Shown: piece after piece, positions 8,597-16,428 of the stretch
Numbering within the stretch: the stretch's first letter is position 1
Layout of the letters: each line of letters starts with the position of its first letter
Source: Ralstonia sp. UBA689
GTDB taxonomy: Bacteria; Pseudomonadota; Gammaproteobacteria; Burkholderiales; Burkholderiaceae
Direction of reading: 5' to 3'
NCBI RefSeq assembly: GCF_002298975.1
Contig: NZ_DBMV01000009.1
Span: 1-28,567, forward strand
Length of the DNA: 28,567 bases
Program-made: the position numbers and the translations under genes
Notes under the pieces: generated by a model
Database searches by the model: none
What the model was told of the DNA's origin: nothing
Seen by the model: only the letters and a program-made list of their open reading frames with translations

Positions 8597-9583
8597 TTAC
8601 AAACGCGTGTGCGCAAAACTTGGCGCGAAGCCGGTCGGCATCCCCAGGCTCGGCACGGACACGCGCTTCCAGTTCGGGCGAGCCTTGCGGGCCGTTTCGG
8701 CGCGGTGTGCCGGCGCACCCACTTCGGTGGCGTCATGCAGGCCGGCCAGCCATGTGCCGTAGTCAAACCAACCGTCGCGCACGAGCTGTTCGCCCACGCA
8801 ATTGGCGAAGCGGTCCGACTTGGGCAGGAAGCACAGTTCGAAGCCTTCGGTCTCGCGGCGGCCGTGCATCCAGCGATGCGGCACCTGGTGGTTGGCCAGT
8901 GCCTCTGACAAACGCGTGCCGTAGCGCTGCTGCCCCTGGCGTCGCGCCCCGATCACGTAAAAGCTGTCGAGCAGCCGGCGCAGCCCTCGTGCGGAGCGCG
9001 CATGACGGACCTCCGCGTCGATCAGCAGTTCGCGGTTCTGCGTTCGCGCCTGCAACGCCAGCGCAGCGAAATGGTGCGCGCCCCACTCGTTCATGTAGAA
9101 GAGTTCGCCGCCAGCAAAATCGTAGGCGCGGAATACGTTGGTCTGGTCTGCGTAACGGAACACATGGCGCCGGTTGGCGGCAAAGTCGGCATCCGTGCTG
9201 TGCGGAATGCGGCGGCAGTGCTGATGCGCAAACACCAGCATGCTGGGGAACGAGTGCACCGAGCACGGCGACTGCGCCAGCCCCGTCACCGCGCGAATGT
9301 CGATCCTGCAATGCTCGCGGCGCACGCCCACGAGCTGGCTGAGATGGTGCTGAAGTTCGTCCACCCACTCGGCGCCCGGCAGATGCTTGGGAAACAGATG
9401 GTGTGCGGGCTCGGCTAGGCCGCCCTCGAACAGGAACGGCACGCTCTTGTGCCAGATATCGAGTTTCCAGTGCGACAGCGCATCGCTTTCCGTGCGATGG
9501 TGTGCAACCGATTGCGTGACATTGAAAGCCCGTGACTGGATCACCCAGTTCGAGGCCGCATGCAGCAGGTTGGAAACGTTCAT
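8597..9583 (-). CDS. Hypothetical His-rich protein, family not recognised
   Basis: 328 residues that I cannot place in a family. It has no signal peptide or membrane helix and is probably cytoplasmic and globular. It is rich in His and Arg and has many aromatic residues: H-H-R near residue 25, H-K-S-V-P-F-L, A-H-H-L-F-P-K-H, A-H-Q-H-C, W-G-A-H-H-F and H-R-W-M-H. A recognisable central segment reads N-V-F-R-A-Y-D-F-A-G-G-E-L-F-Y. The start ATG at 9583 follows a GGGGGGTGAC ribosome-site region, so it is preferred over an upstream start at 9670. Codon use matches the neighbours, so it is not obviously foreign. Genes on both sides have separate promoters, so context gives no function. It could be a metal-dependent enzyme, but no catalytic motif is certain. 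Confidence 0.7.
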   Translation of the reverse strand: MNVSNLLHAASNWVIQSRAFNVTQSVAHHRTESDALSHWKLDIWHKSVPFLFEGGLAEPAHHLFPKHLPGAEWVDELQHHLSQLVGVRREHCRIDIRAVTGLAQSPCSVHSFPSMLVFAHQHCRRIPHSTDADFAANRRHVFRYADQTNVFRAYDFAGGELFYMNEWGAHHFAALALQARTQNRELLIDAEVRHARSARGLRRLLDSFYVIGARRQGQQRYGTRLSEALANHQVPHRWMHGRRETEGFELCFLPKSDRFANCVGEQLVRDGWFDYGTWLAGLHDATEVGAPAHRAETARKARPNWKRVSVPSLGMPTGFAPSFAHTRL

Positions 9584-9681
9584 GTCACCCCCCGGAAGAC
9601 TGAATCGTTCGTTTGTCAGGTTACCGACATCACTCTGTGTGTGGCGATTGTTCGGCAATGTAAAAACCAACGACTCAACGG

Positions 9682-9701
9682 TACCCCACTTTAGAGGGGT
9701 A
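9682..9701. promoter_or_regulatory. Pseudo-palindrome TACCCC...GGGGTA
   Basis: TACCCCACTTTAGAGGGGTA pairs at 16 of 20 positions around its centre. It lies between the end of the HD-GYP gene (9772) and the start of the gene at 9583, about 100 bases before the latter. It shares CCCCACTTyAGAG with a second hairpin at 21373-21390. It may be an operator or a weak terminator for the HD-GYP transcript; there is no U tract directly after it. Confidence 0.35.
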
Positions 9702-9771
9702 TGCCATGAAGTTTGTTGAAGTCCGTGTTAAGAAACATACACAAAGGTCGTGGGGACTTGCCAGATCAATC

Positions 9772-10992
9772 TCAGACCAGGCACATGTCGGAGACTTCCT
9801 CGTCCGACAAGCCCCAGGTGGTGGCATCTTCCACGGTGACGATGACATCGTCGGACTTGCCCAGGCTGATGCGCTCGGGGCGCACGCGCGTCTTGGTATT
9901 GCCGGAATAGAACACCACCACGTCGGGCTTGAGCGCCGAGGCCTCGTTCTGGTTGACGACCACGCCCAGCCGATTGGTACGCAGCTTGACCAGCGTGCCG
10001 ACCGGATAGATGCCCACGCTGCGTGTGAAAGCCTGGAACACGGTGCGATCGAACTGCGTGTCGGTACGCGCCATCATGTACTTGAGCGCCTGCGCCGGCG
10101 ACCACGCATGGTGGTACGGGCTGCTCGAGGTGAGCGTGTCATACACATCGCAGATGGCGCCCATCTTGGCCCACAGCCTGATCCCGTCTGCCTTCTGCGC
10201 GTCGGGGTAGCCGCTGCCGTCGATGCGCTCGTGGTGGTGCAGGCAGATTTCGCGTGCGATGTCGCTGAACTGGCCGGTGCCCTGCAGCAGATGGTGGCCG
10301 CCCACGGCATGGGTCTGCAGCAGCGCCAGTTCTTCCTTGGTGAGCGCCGTGCTCTTGTCGAGCAACGTGCGCGGCATGGCCGATTTTCCGATGTCATGTA
10401 CCAGCCCGCCCAGCCCGCATTCGCGGATCTCGTCTTCGGGCAGGCCCAGCGTGCGGGCCAGCGCAACCATCAGCGCGCACACCGCAAAGGAATGCAGATA
10501 GGTGTAGTCGTCTTTGTTCTTCAGGCGCGCCAGGGCGATCAGCGCATAGGAGTTGCGCGCCAGCGAGTTGGAGACATCATCCACCAGCAGCAGCGCCTTG
10601 TCGGTCTCCAGCGCGCGGCCCATGCGGGCTTCGGCAAACATGTGCCCGAGCGTCGCCTTGCCGTTCTGCATCAACTGCTGGGCGTATTTCCACTCTTCCT
10701 TGAGCGACGTGGGGGTCAACGGCGGGCGGGCCGCCACGCTCTCGCGCGTGAGCGGCTCGGGTTCGGGCGCGGCCACAGGGGCTGGGGTTGGCATCAAGGC
10801 CTTGGGCAGGACGTCCTCGCCGCGCTCCGGGTCGATCCAGATCTCGGAAATGCCGGCCTTCAGGATGTCGTCGACCTGACCCTGGTGCGATAGTTGGAAT
10901 TGCGAACGCCAGAATGGATGCTTCAGCCAGGACCCGCCCAGCTTCGTGACAAACATACCGACACGCAATTGGTTCGCATCGATTCGCTTCAT
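9772..10992 (-). CDS. HD-GYP domain c-di-GMP phosphodiesterase
   Basis: 406-residue cytoplasmic protein. The N-terminus (MKRIDANQLRVGMFVTKLGG and W-x-x-H-P-F-W near residue 22) is the DUF3391 domain that precedes many HD-GYP enzymes. A Pro-rich linker follows at about 67-97. The HD-GYP domain holds H-D-I-G-K at about residues 199-203 and H-H-E-R-I-D-G-S-G-Y-P at about 253-263, so metal and c-di-GMP binding residues look intact and hydrolysis of c-di-GMP is expected. A C-terminal 60-residue beta module (G-T-L-V-K-L-R-T-N-R-L-G-V-V-V-N) resembles the tail seen in this subgroup. Start at 10992 is supported by AGGCAGGG just upstream; longer in-frame starts to 11082 lack DUF3391 similarity. It probably counters the GGDEF-EAL protein encoded at 18587-21292 in motility or biofilm control. 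Confidence 0.93.
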   Translation of the reverse strand: MKRIDANQLRVGMFVTKLGGSWLKHPFWRSQFQLSHQGQVDDILKAGISEIWIDPERGEDVLPKALMPTPAPVAAPEPEPLTRESVAARPPLTPTSLKEEWKYAQQLMQNGKATLGHMFAEARMGRALETDKALLLVDDVSNSLARNSYALIALARLKNKDDYTYLHSFAVCALMVALARTLGLPEDEIRECGLGGLVHDIGKSAMPRTLLDKSTALTKEELALLQTHAVGGHHLLQGTGQFSDIAREICLHHHERIDGSGYPDAQKADGIRLWAKMGAICDVYDTLTSSSPYHHAWSPAQALKYMMARTDTQFDRTVFQAFTRSVGIYPVGTLVKLRTNRLGVVVNQNEASALKPDVVVFYSGNTKTRVRPERISLGKSDDVIVTVEDATTWGLSDEEVSDMCLV

Positions 10993-11325
10993 ACCCTGCC
11001 TGCCTCGGCTCGAAGTCCGGTTTTTTGATTGAAATTGAGATGCGGCACGCCAGCCGACACTGGCACTCTGTTCGCCGATCAAGACCCTGCCTCACAAAGC
11101 GTGCAGGCACATCTCTGGTGGGGCCGGTCTCAGTGTGGATGCTCTGGGCCACTAGCGAAGCAGACCGCGCTTGGCTAATCGGCACGCTTGCGCAAAACTT
11201 GAGGAAAAGAAGTGGATCAGGCGGCGCCGGCCGAATCAAACGCCTGGCGCGTCAAGACCCTCGCCCGTCGGGCTGGCGGCCGGGCACAGGCAGCGTACAC
11301 TAGCCATCATGGATGCGCATCCGAC
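10993..11325. other. 333-base divergent intergenic region
   Basis: It separates the HD-GYP gene from the small gene at 11326 and must hold promoters for both. A weak TACACT -10-like hexamer lies near 11296 for the rightward gene. TCAAGACCCT occurs twice, at about 11080 and 11252. I see no coding sequence, RNA gene or clear hairpin here. Confidence 0.5.
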
Positions 11326-11667
11326 ATGACTCACGATCCAACATCCCAACGCAAGCGGTCCAGCGCCGATGATTTCGCACTCAACCGCGAGGCCATCCGC
11401 TGGCTGGCGTCCCTGCCCGACGAAGTGCGGCCCATCGAACTCGGCCGCAATTTCCCGCGCATCATCAACACCATCGCCGCCAAGTGGGCCGATTTCATCG
11501 GCTGCCGGCGCTACCTGAACAGCCTGCAGATGGACGACCGCGGTGGCCGCCAGGGCTTTCCGTTCGTGATCGTGCAGGAGATCTGCACGCTGCGCGAGTA
11601 CTTCGATTCGCTCTACCCGCCCGACAAGGATCTCTGGCAGAAGGCAATCGACGCGGATAAACGCTAA
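11326..11667 (+). CDS. Conserved small protein of unknown function
   Basis: 113 residues, cytoplasmic, mostly helical with no signal peptide. Landmarks are R-E-A-I-R-W-L-A-S-L-P, then N-F-P-R-I-I-N-T-I-A-A-K-W (about 45-57), C-R-R-Y-L-N-S-L, D-D-R-G-G-R-Q-G-F-P near 72-80 and L-R-E-Y-F-D near 90. I remember similar small hypothetical proteins in Ralstonia and Cupriavidus with the F-P-x-I.N.IA..W and D-R-G-x-R-Q-G-F core, but no function is known to me. ATG 11326 is used because an ATG at 11309 in another frame stops at once; there is no strong ribosome site, and a TTG or GTG further upstream cannot be excluded. A strong terminator starts 17 bases after the stop, so it is transcribed as a single unit. 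Confidence 0.72.
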   Translation: MTHDPTSQRKRSSADDFALNREAIRWLASLPDEVRPIELGRNFPRIINTIAAKWADFIGCRRYLNSLQMDDRGGRQGFPFVIVQEICTLREYFDSLYPPDKDLWQKAIDADKR

Positions 11668-11683
11668 GCCAACGTCAAGAAGC

Positions 11684-11720
11684 AACGGCCCGGGGCAGTC
11701 CAAAACCCCGGGCCGTTTTT
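11684..11720 (+). terminator. Rho-independent terminator
   Basis: A 12-base perfect stem AACGGCCCGGGG / CCCCGGGCCGTT with a 10-base loop is followed by TTTTT. It ends the small gene at 11326-11667 and shields the convergent MarR gene. Confidence 0.92.
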
Positions 11721-11737
11721 CATGTGTGATTTGTCAT

Positions 11738-12250
11738 TCATGCCGCTTCCGGCCCCGCCGCGAGTTTGTTGAGCAGCACCAGCAAGGTCCGCCGCTCCTC
11801 GCCGGACAGGTGCGCCGTCACGCGGGCATCGTGGGCGGTGACGGCACGCGTGATCTCGTCCAGCGTGGTTGCCCCCTTGGCGGTCAGCACCAGCCGGAAG
11901 GCCCGGCGGTCTGTCGGTGACGGAAGCCGTTCGACCATGCCCATGCCTTCCAGCGTATCGACCAGCATCACCGCGCCCGAGCGCGCCACACCCAGAATGT
12001 CGGCCAGTTCGGTCAGCTTGAGGTTGGGATTATGCGCGATCACGGTCATGGCCGAGAAGCGCGGTGGCGTGATGTTCCACGCCTGCAGCGAGCGCACGAA
12101 GTCTTCGTAGATGTGGAGCTGCGCGCGCCGCACCGCATAGCCGACCAGCCCGTCGAGCGCGCCGTACTCCACGTCCATCACGTGCGGGTTGAAATGGCCG
12201 GCTTCAGCCACGGCAGGGTATAGGTCGTCGGCTTTGGGGTGGCGAGGCAT
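11738..12250 (-). CDS. MarR-family transcription regulator
   Basis: 170 residues. A helical dimerisation region (A-V-R-R-A-Q-L-H-I-Y-E-D-F) is followed by the winged helix: I-T-P-P-R-F-S-A-M-T-V-I near residues 60-71, L-K-L-T-E-L-A-D-I-L-G-V-A-R-S-G-A-V recognition region at about 77-94, and the wing S-P-T-D-R-R-A-F-R-L-V-L-T at about 110-122 carrying the family's D-x-R. The C-terminal helix closes the dimer. It is on the same strand as the solute-binding protein (74-base gap) and the FAD monooxygenase and is likely the last gene of their operon. Its best candidate operator is the inverted repeat at 14821-14841. As in other MarR proteins, an aromatic ligand of the pathway would be the expected inducer (inference). 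The ribosome site is weak. Confidence 0.9.
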   Translation of the reverse strand: MPRHPKADDLYPAVAEAGHFNPHVMDVEYGALDGLVGYAVRRAQLHIYEDFVRSLQAWNITPPRFSAMTVIAHNPNLKLTELADILGVARSGAVMLVDTLEGMGMVERLPSPTDRRAFRLVLTAKGATTLDEITRAVTAHDARVTAHLSGEERRTLLVLLNKLAAGPEAA

Positions 12251-12324
12251 TGGGGGCGAGGTTCATACGGGATACGTCGATTATCGTTGGCGACGCACCC
12301 GTCATCCATGAACCGAGGAGAGCT

Positions 12325-13482
12325 TCAGTTCTTCGTGACGTCCCGATCCGCCGGCAGCAACTTCCATTTGCCGTGATCGATGGTCAGCAGCACACGGCCG
12401 CGCGCGTCGAAGCCGAAGTGGTCGGTGGCGGTGTAGTTCAGCACGCCGTGCGAGACGACGATGTCGCGCTCGGTCTCCAGCGCATCCTTCAACGCGCGGC
12501 GGAACTCGGGCGTGCCGGGCTTGGCCTTCTTGAGCGCCACCGGCACGATCCGCTGCAGCACCTGCAGCGCGTCCCACGTGTGGGCGCCGAACTGCGTGCG
12601 GGTGTCGGGGCCGTAGGCCTTCTCATAGCGCGTGACGTACTCCAGCGCGGTCTTCTTGCTCGGGTGGCTATCAGGCAACTGCTCAGCCACGATCACCGGG
12701 CCGGCCGGCAGGATGGCTCCGTCGACGGCCTTGCCGCCGATGCGGATCAGATCCTTGGTGGCCGCGCCGTGCGTCTGGTAGATCGGCCCGGCATAGCCGC
12801 GGTCACGCAGCGACGTGTGCGGCAGTGCCGCGCCCGTGCCGGCGCCCGCCACCAGGATCGCATCGGGCTTGAGGCTCACCAGCTTGGCGACCTGCCCCGT
12901 CACGTTGGTATCGGCGCGCGCGTAGCGTTCTACATCCACCACCTTCAGCCCGTGCGGCGTGGCGGCGGCGGTGAAGTCTTTCAGCCAGCTCTCGCCGTAC
13001 GCATCTGCAAAGCCGATAAAACCGACGGTCTTGACGCCGGACGCCGCCATGCGCGCCGCAATCGCCTCGGCCATCAGCGAGATCGGCTGGGCCAGCCGAT
13101 ATGTCCAATCGCCCTTGCCGGGCTTCAACTCCACCGGTGCCAGCGACAACTGCGGCGTCTGCGATTCGGTGGCCACCTCGGCCATCGCAATCGACGGCGC
13201 CACCGCCGACGAGCCGACAATCAGATCCACGTGGTCTTCGGTCACCAGCTTGCGCGCCAGGCGCGTGCCGGTGGCTGGGTCGGAGGCGTCGTCCACCACC
13301 ACCAGGCGCAGCTTCTCACCGCCGATCGAATCCGGATAGAACGCCAGCGAGTTCTTCTGCGTGATGCCGAGGGACGCCGACGGCCCCGTGGTCGACAAGC
13401 TCACGCCCACCACGATCTCGGCATGGGCGGCGGTGGCAAGCAGCAGTGCGGCTGCGGCGCAGATGGTGCGGCGGATGGTCAT
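12325..13482 (-). CDS. Orphan ABC-type solute-binding protein, branched-chain amino acid/aromatic type
   Basis: 385-residue periplasmic binding protein of the Leu/Ile/Val-binding (type 1 fold) family. A signal peptide (MTIRRTICAAAALLLATAAHA) is followed by E-I-V-V-G-V-S-L-S-T-T-G-P-S-A-S, the typical ligand-pocket start. V-V-D-D-A-S-D-P at about 72-79 and D-L-I-V-G-S-S lie further on, and G-F-I-G-F-A-D-A-Y-G-E-S opens the second lobe. The start has a very strong ribosome site, GAGGAGGGG, 5-6 bases before the ATG. No permease or ATPase genes adjoin, so it must use a transporter encoded elsewhere or act as a sensor protein. In this family many such orphans bind aromatic acids rather than amino acids, which suits the neighbouring monooxygenase and amidase. 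It lies 37 bases after the monooxygenase stop. Confidence 0.9.
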   Translation of the reverse strand: MTIRRTICAAAALLLATAAHAEIVVGVSLSTTGPSASLGITQKNSLAFYPDSIGGEKLRLVVVDDASDPATGTRLARKLVTEDHVDLIVGSSAVAPSIAMAEVATESQTPQLSLAPVELKPGKGDWTYRLAQPISLMAEAIAARMAASGVKTVGFIGFADAYGESWLKDFTAAATPHGLKVVDVERYARADTNVTGQVAKLVSLKPDAILVAGAGTGAALPHTSLRDRGYAGPIYQTHGAATKDLIRIGGKAVDGAILPAGPVIVAEQLPDSHPSKKTALEYVTRYEKAYGPDTRTQFGAHTWDALQVLQRIVPVALKKAKPGTPEFRRALKDALETERDIVVSHGVLNYTATDHFGFDARGRVLLTIDHGKWKLLPADRDVTKN

Positions 13483-13519
13483 AGGTCCCCTCCTCTCTTT
13501 CGGTCTTGGTTGTGGCCGC

Positions 13520-14797
13520 TCAAGCAGACACGTGAGCGCGGCCAGGCATCGGTGGCTGATCGCGCAGCGATTGCGGATCGAAACCGGCCAGTCTTTTATA
13601 GCGCATCGCGATGCCTTCCAGCTCGGCACGCGGGATCACGTCGTCGATGCGTGCGAAGCCTTGCGGTGCGCGCTCGTGCGCGAGCTGCATGACCTGCTCC
13701 GGCCCGTTGAGCCGGTTGCGCAGCACGATGCCGGCGGTGCGCGGCAGACGATCCGCCTCGTACTCGCGCAGGGCGATGCCAATGTCGCGCGTGGCGAGCA
13801 GGCAATCGACCAGCGCACGCGCATCGAGAATCGCCTGCGCACTGCCGTTCGAGCCGATCGGATACATCGGATGCGCCGCATCACCCAGCAGCGTGACGCG
13901 GCCAAAGGTCCAACGCGGCAGCGGGTCCTTGTCGACCAGCGGGAATTCGTACACGGCCTGGGCGCCATCGATCAACGCGGGAATGTCGATCCAATCCCAT
14001 TTCCAATCCGCAAAGGCGCTGCGGAAGATGGCGCGGTCGACCTCGCGGTTCCAGTCGCTGCGCGGCGGGGCTTCATCGGGCACGCGCAATTCGGCGATCC
14101 AGTTGATGCGCGAGCGGCCCTGCTGACGCAGTGGCTCGGAGATGGGGTAAGCGACGAACTTTTGGTCCTGGTGGCCGGCCATGAACATGGTGCGGCCGTC
14201 GAGATATGGCGCGGCTTCGGTGACTGCGCGCCACAACATGCGGCCAGCAAAACGCGGGGCATCGCCGCTCGGATAGAACTGGCGGCGCACGGCGGAGTGG
14301 ATGCCATCCGCGCCGATCAGCACGTCGGCCGACGATTCGACGACAGTGTCGTCGGCCCGATCCCGCAGCGTGAAGCGCACCGGGCCGCCGCTCTCTCCCG
14401 TCGATTGCACCGCCTCAAAGCTGTGGCCAAGGCGGATGCAACCGGGCCCGAGCCGCTCGGCCACGGCGTCGGCCAGCGCCATCTGGAATTCACCGCGATG
14501 AATGGAGAACTGCGGCCAGTCGTAGCCCGCCGCCAGCCCGCGCGGCTCATGCCAGATCGGTTGGCCGAAGCGGTTGTAGTAAGCCAGCGCCGAGGTACGG
14601 ATCGCCAGTGCGCCGAGCGTGTCTTCCAGACCGAGTTCGCACAACTGGCGCGCAGCGTGCGGCAGCAGATTGATGCCCACACCCAGCGGCCGCAGCGTCT
14701 GCACAGCCTCCCATACCTCGACCTCGAAGCCCTGGCGCTCGGCCATCAGCGCGAGCGTGAGCCCGCCGATGCCAGCGCCGATGATGGCGATCTTCAT
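13520..14797 (-). CDS. FAD-dependent monooxygenase, PhzS-like
   Basis: 425-residue class A flavoprotein hydroxylase. N-terminal FAD-binding motif G-A-G-I-G-G at residues 7-12, R-P-L-G-V-G-I-N near 36-43, S-I-H-R-G-E-F-Q-M, the D-G motif G-A-D-G-I-H-S, and the G-D motif L-L-G-D-A-A-H-P-M-Y-P-I-G are all intact. The order and spacing strongly recall PhzS (5-methylphenazine-1-carboxylate 1-monooxygenase), but phenazine genes are absent, so hydroxylation or decarboxylative hydroxylation of another aromatic or N-heterocyclic acid is more likely. The start has a GGAG ribosome site 9 bases upstream. It is the first gene of a leftward operon with the binding protein and MarR regulator, and its promoter overlaps the inverted repeat at 14821-14841. 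The C-terminal tail lacks any extra domain. Confidence 0.92.
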   Translation of the reverse strand: MKIAIIGAGIGGLTLALMAERQGFEVEVWEAVQTLRPLGVGINLLPHAARQLCELGLEDTLGALAIRTSALAYYNRFGQPIWHEPRGLAAGYDWPQFSIHRGEFQMALADAVAERLGPGCIRLGHSFEAVQSTGESGGPVRFTLRDRADDTVVESSADVLIGADGIHSAVRRQFYPSGDAPRFAGRMLWRAVTEAAPYLDGRTMFMAGHQDQKFVAYPISEPLRQQGRSRINWIAELRVPDEAPPRSDWNREVDRAIFRSAFADWKWDWIDIPALIDGAQAVYEFPLVDKDPLPRWTFGRVTLLGDAAHPMYPIGSNGSAQAILDARALVDCLLATRDIGIALREYEADRLPRTAGIVLRNRLNGPEQVMQLAHERAPQGFARIDDVIPRAELEGIAMRYKRLAGFDPQSLRDQPPMPGRAHVSA

Positions 14798-14820
14798 GGC
14801 TGTCTCCGTGAAATTTGTTG

Positions 14821-14841
14821 CAGTCTATAACAAATAGACTG
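14821..14841. promoter_or_regulatory. Candidate MarR operator, 8-bp inverted repeat
   Basis: CAGTCTAT-AACAA-ATAGACTG is a perfect 8-base inverted repeat with a 5-base spacer. It is 24 bases before the monooxygenase start and 36 bases before the remnant at 14878, so it sits in the divergent promoter. Size and symmetry fit a MarR dimer site. The MarR gene at 11738 is the obvious partner (inference). Confidence 0.6.
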
Positions 14842-14877
14842 AATGACCAGACCACGCGGGATCAGGGCATTCCCTAA

Positions 14878-15030
14878 ATGCCCGTGGGCACCATCATGTT
14901 CTGTGCCACGCAGCCGATCATCGGCGAACTCGGCTTTGGCGAAGCGTTCAACATGGCGCTGATCGACCCGGTATCCGGCGGCGAGCTGCGCCATCGGTAT
15001 GCTGTCGACACGCTGCCCGTTGAGGGCTGA
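14878..15030 (+). pseudogene. 3' remnant of a DUF2848 gene
   Basis: A 50-codon reading frame, preceded directly by an in-frame TAA, reads G-T-I-M-F-C-A-T-Q-P, then G-E-A-F-N-M-A-L-I-D-P-V, L-R-H-R-Y and T-L-P-V-E-G before the stop. This is how DUF2848 proteins (about 220-240 residues, often encoded beside amidases) end: G-T-x-M-F-C-G-T, F-x-M-x-L-x-D-P-V-x-G-x-x-L-R-H-x-Y and L-P-V. About 180 N-terminal residues are missing, so the gene appears truncated by deletion between the divergent promoter and this point. It ends 27 bases before the amidase. The ATG at 14878 could still yield a short peptide, but there is no good ribosome site. Confidence 0.6.
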
Positions 15031-15057
15031 AGCGCCCCACCCACCGGAGATTTCCGC

Positions 15058-16404
15058 ATGATGACGCCCCGCCCGAACATGATCCGCACCTTGGCTGCAG
15101 AACTGGCCAGTGGCCGCACCACCAGCGTCGCCCTGACCGAGGCGGCGCTTGAGCACGCCAAAGCACACCGCGCAGCCGGTGGTGCCGCCTACGTCAGCAT
15201 CGACGCACAGGCCGCGCTGGCCATGGCGCGCGCCGCCGATGCCGCGCGCGCAGCAGGCAACGTGCCCTCGCTGCTGGCAGGGCTGCCGGTGTCGATCAAG
15301 GATCTGTTTGACGTAGCGGGCCAGGTGACGGCCGCAGGCTCGCGCGCGCTAGCGCACCAGCCGCCCGCCACTGCCGATGCCACGGCGGTCTCGCGCTTGC
15401 GCGCTGCGGGTGCTGTACTGCTGGGGCGCACCAACATGAGCGAGTTTGCGTTCTCGGGCCTGGGGCTGAACCCGCACTACGGTACGCCGCGCACACCGGC
15501 GGACGGCACACGCGCTGCGGGTGGTTCGACTTCGGGCGGTGCGGTGACGGTTGCTGGCGGCATGGCTGTCGCCGCGCTGGGCACCGACACGGGCGGCTCG
15601 ATCCGCATCCCCTCCGCCTTCTGCAATCTGACCGGCTTCAAACCCACCGCGCGGCGCGTACCGATGACAGGCGGCGTGCCGCTGTCCACCTCGCTCGATT
15701 CGGGCGGACCGCTGACCAACTCGGTGGATTGCTGCGCCATCGTCGACGCCATCCTCAGCGGAGATACCCTCGACACCGACGCCGTTCCGCTGGCCGGCCT
15801 GCGCTTTGGCGTCACGCAGGACTACGTGGGCGCGGACCTCGACGACACGGTCGCCAGCGCATTCAACCGCGCGATCGTCCATCTCGGACGTGCGGGCGCA
15901 CACATCGTCCGCTTCGATTTCCCCGAGCTGCTGCAACTGCCCGAGATCAACGGCGGCGGCGGTCTCACGGCCGCCGAGGCGTGGGCGTGGCACCGCCCGC
16001 TACTGGCGCGCGCCGAGGTGCAGTACGACCAGCGCGTTGCCGCGCGTATCCGCCGTGGCGAACAGATGGGTGCCGCTGCCTACATCGACGTGATGGATGC
16101 ACGCGCACGCATGATCGCCGCCGCGCGCAAACGCCTGGGCAACGTCGATGCCTGGCTGATGCCGACGGTGGCCATCGTGCCGCCGGAAGTGGCGCCGCTC
16201 GAAGCCGACGATGCACAGTTCTTCCGCACCAATGCACTGACGCTGCGCAACCCGAGCGTCATCAACTTCCTGGACGGCTGCGCGTTGACGCTGCCCATCC
16301 ACGCCGCCGGCGAGCTGCCGGTCGGCCTGTCGCTGTGCGGTCTCGCCGACGATGACGCACGCATCCTGCGCGTCGGCCGAGCGGTGGAGGCTGCCCTGCG
16401 GTGA
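15058..16404 (+). CDS. Amidase signature family amidase
   Basis: 448-residue hydrolase that cleaves a carboxamide to acid and ammonia. The Ser-cisSer-Lys triad is complete: K81 in S-I-K-D-L-F-D-V, S157 in A-G-G-S-T-S-G-G, and nucleophile S181 in T-D-T-G-G-S-I-R-I-P. No signal peptide is present, so it is cytoplasmic. The start ATG at 15058 follows GGAG at 15045-15048. Annotation as GatA would be wrong here: there are no gatB or gatC neighbours and the sequence context is catabolic. The likely substrate is an amide released in the same pathway as the monooxygenase across the divergent promoter. It is intact although the genes before and after it are remnants, so it may have been kept for its own use. 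Confidence 0.92.
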   Translation: MMTPRPNMIRTLAAELASGRTTSVALTEAALEHAKAHRAAGGAAYVSIDAQAALAMARAADAARAAGNVPSLLAGLPVSIKDLFDVAGQVTAAGSRALAHQPPATADATAVSRLRAAGAVLLGRTNMSEFAFSGLGLNPHYGTPRTPADGTRAAGGSTSGGAVTVAGGMAVAALGTDTGGSIRIPSAFCNLTGFKPTARRVPMTGGVPLSTSLDSGGPLTNSVDCCAIVDAILSGDTLDTDAVPLAGLRFGVTQDYVGADLDDTVASAFNRAIVHLGRAGAHIVRFDFPELLQLPEINGGGGLTAAEAWAWHRPLLARAEVQYDQRVAARIRRGEQMGAAAYIDVMDARARMIAAARKRLGNVDAWLMPTVAIVPPEVAPLEADDAQFFRTNALTLRNPSVINFLDGCALTLPIHAAGELPVGLSLCGLADDDARILRVGRAVEAALR

Positions 16405-16428
16405 TCGACTAGCCAGCACGCTCCCTGC

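Noticed and set aside
9706..10893. 395-residue plus-strand frame
   Set aside because: Antisense to the HD-GYP gene with intact catalytic motifs.
11000..11030. FliA-like promoter before the HD-GYP gene (TCAAAAAA-N11-GCCGAGGC)
   Set aside because: The -10 keeps only the GCCGA part and would put the transcript start on the ribosome site.
12250..14830. Two long plus-strand frames (480 and 489 residues)
   Set aside because: Antisense to the binding protein and the FAD monooxygenase; no family features.
15058..16404. Amidase as GatA of the Glu-tRNA amidotransferase
   Set aside because: No gatB or gatC nearby and the context is a catabolic cluster with MarR control.
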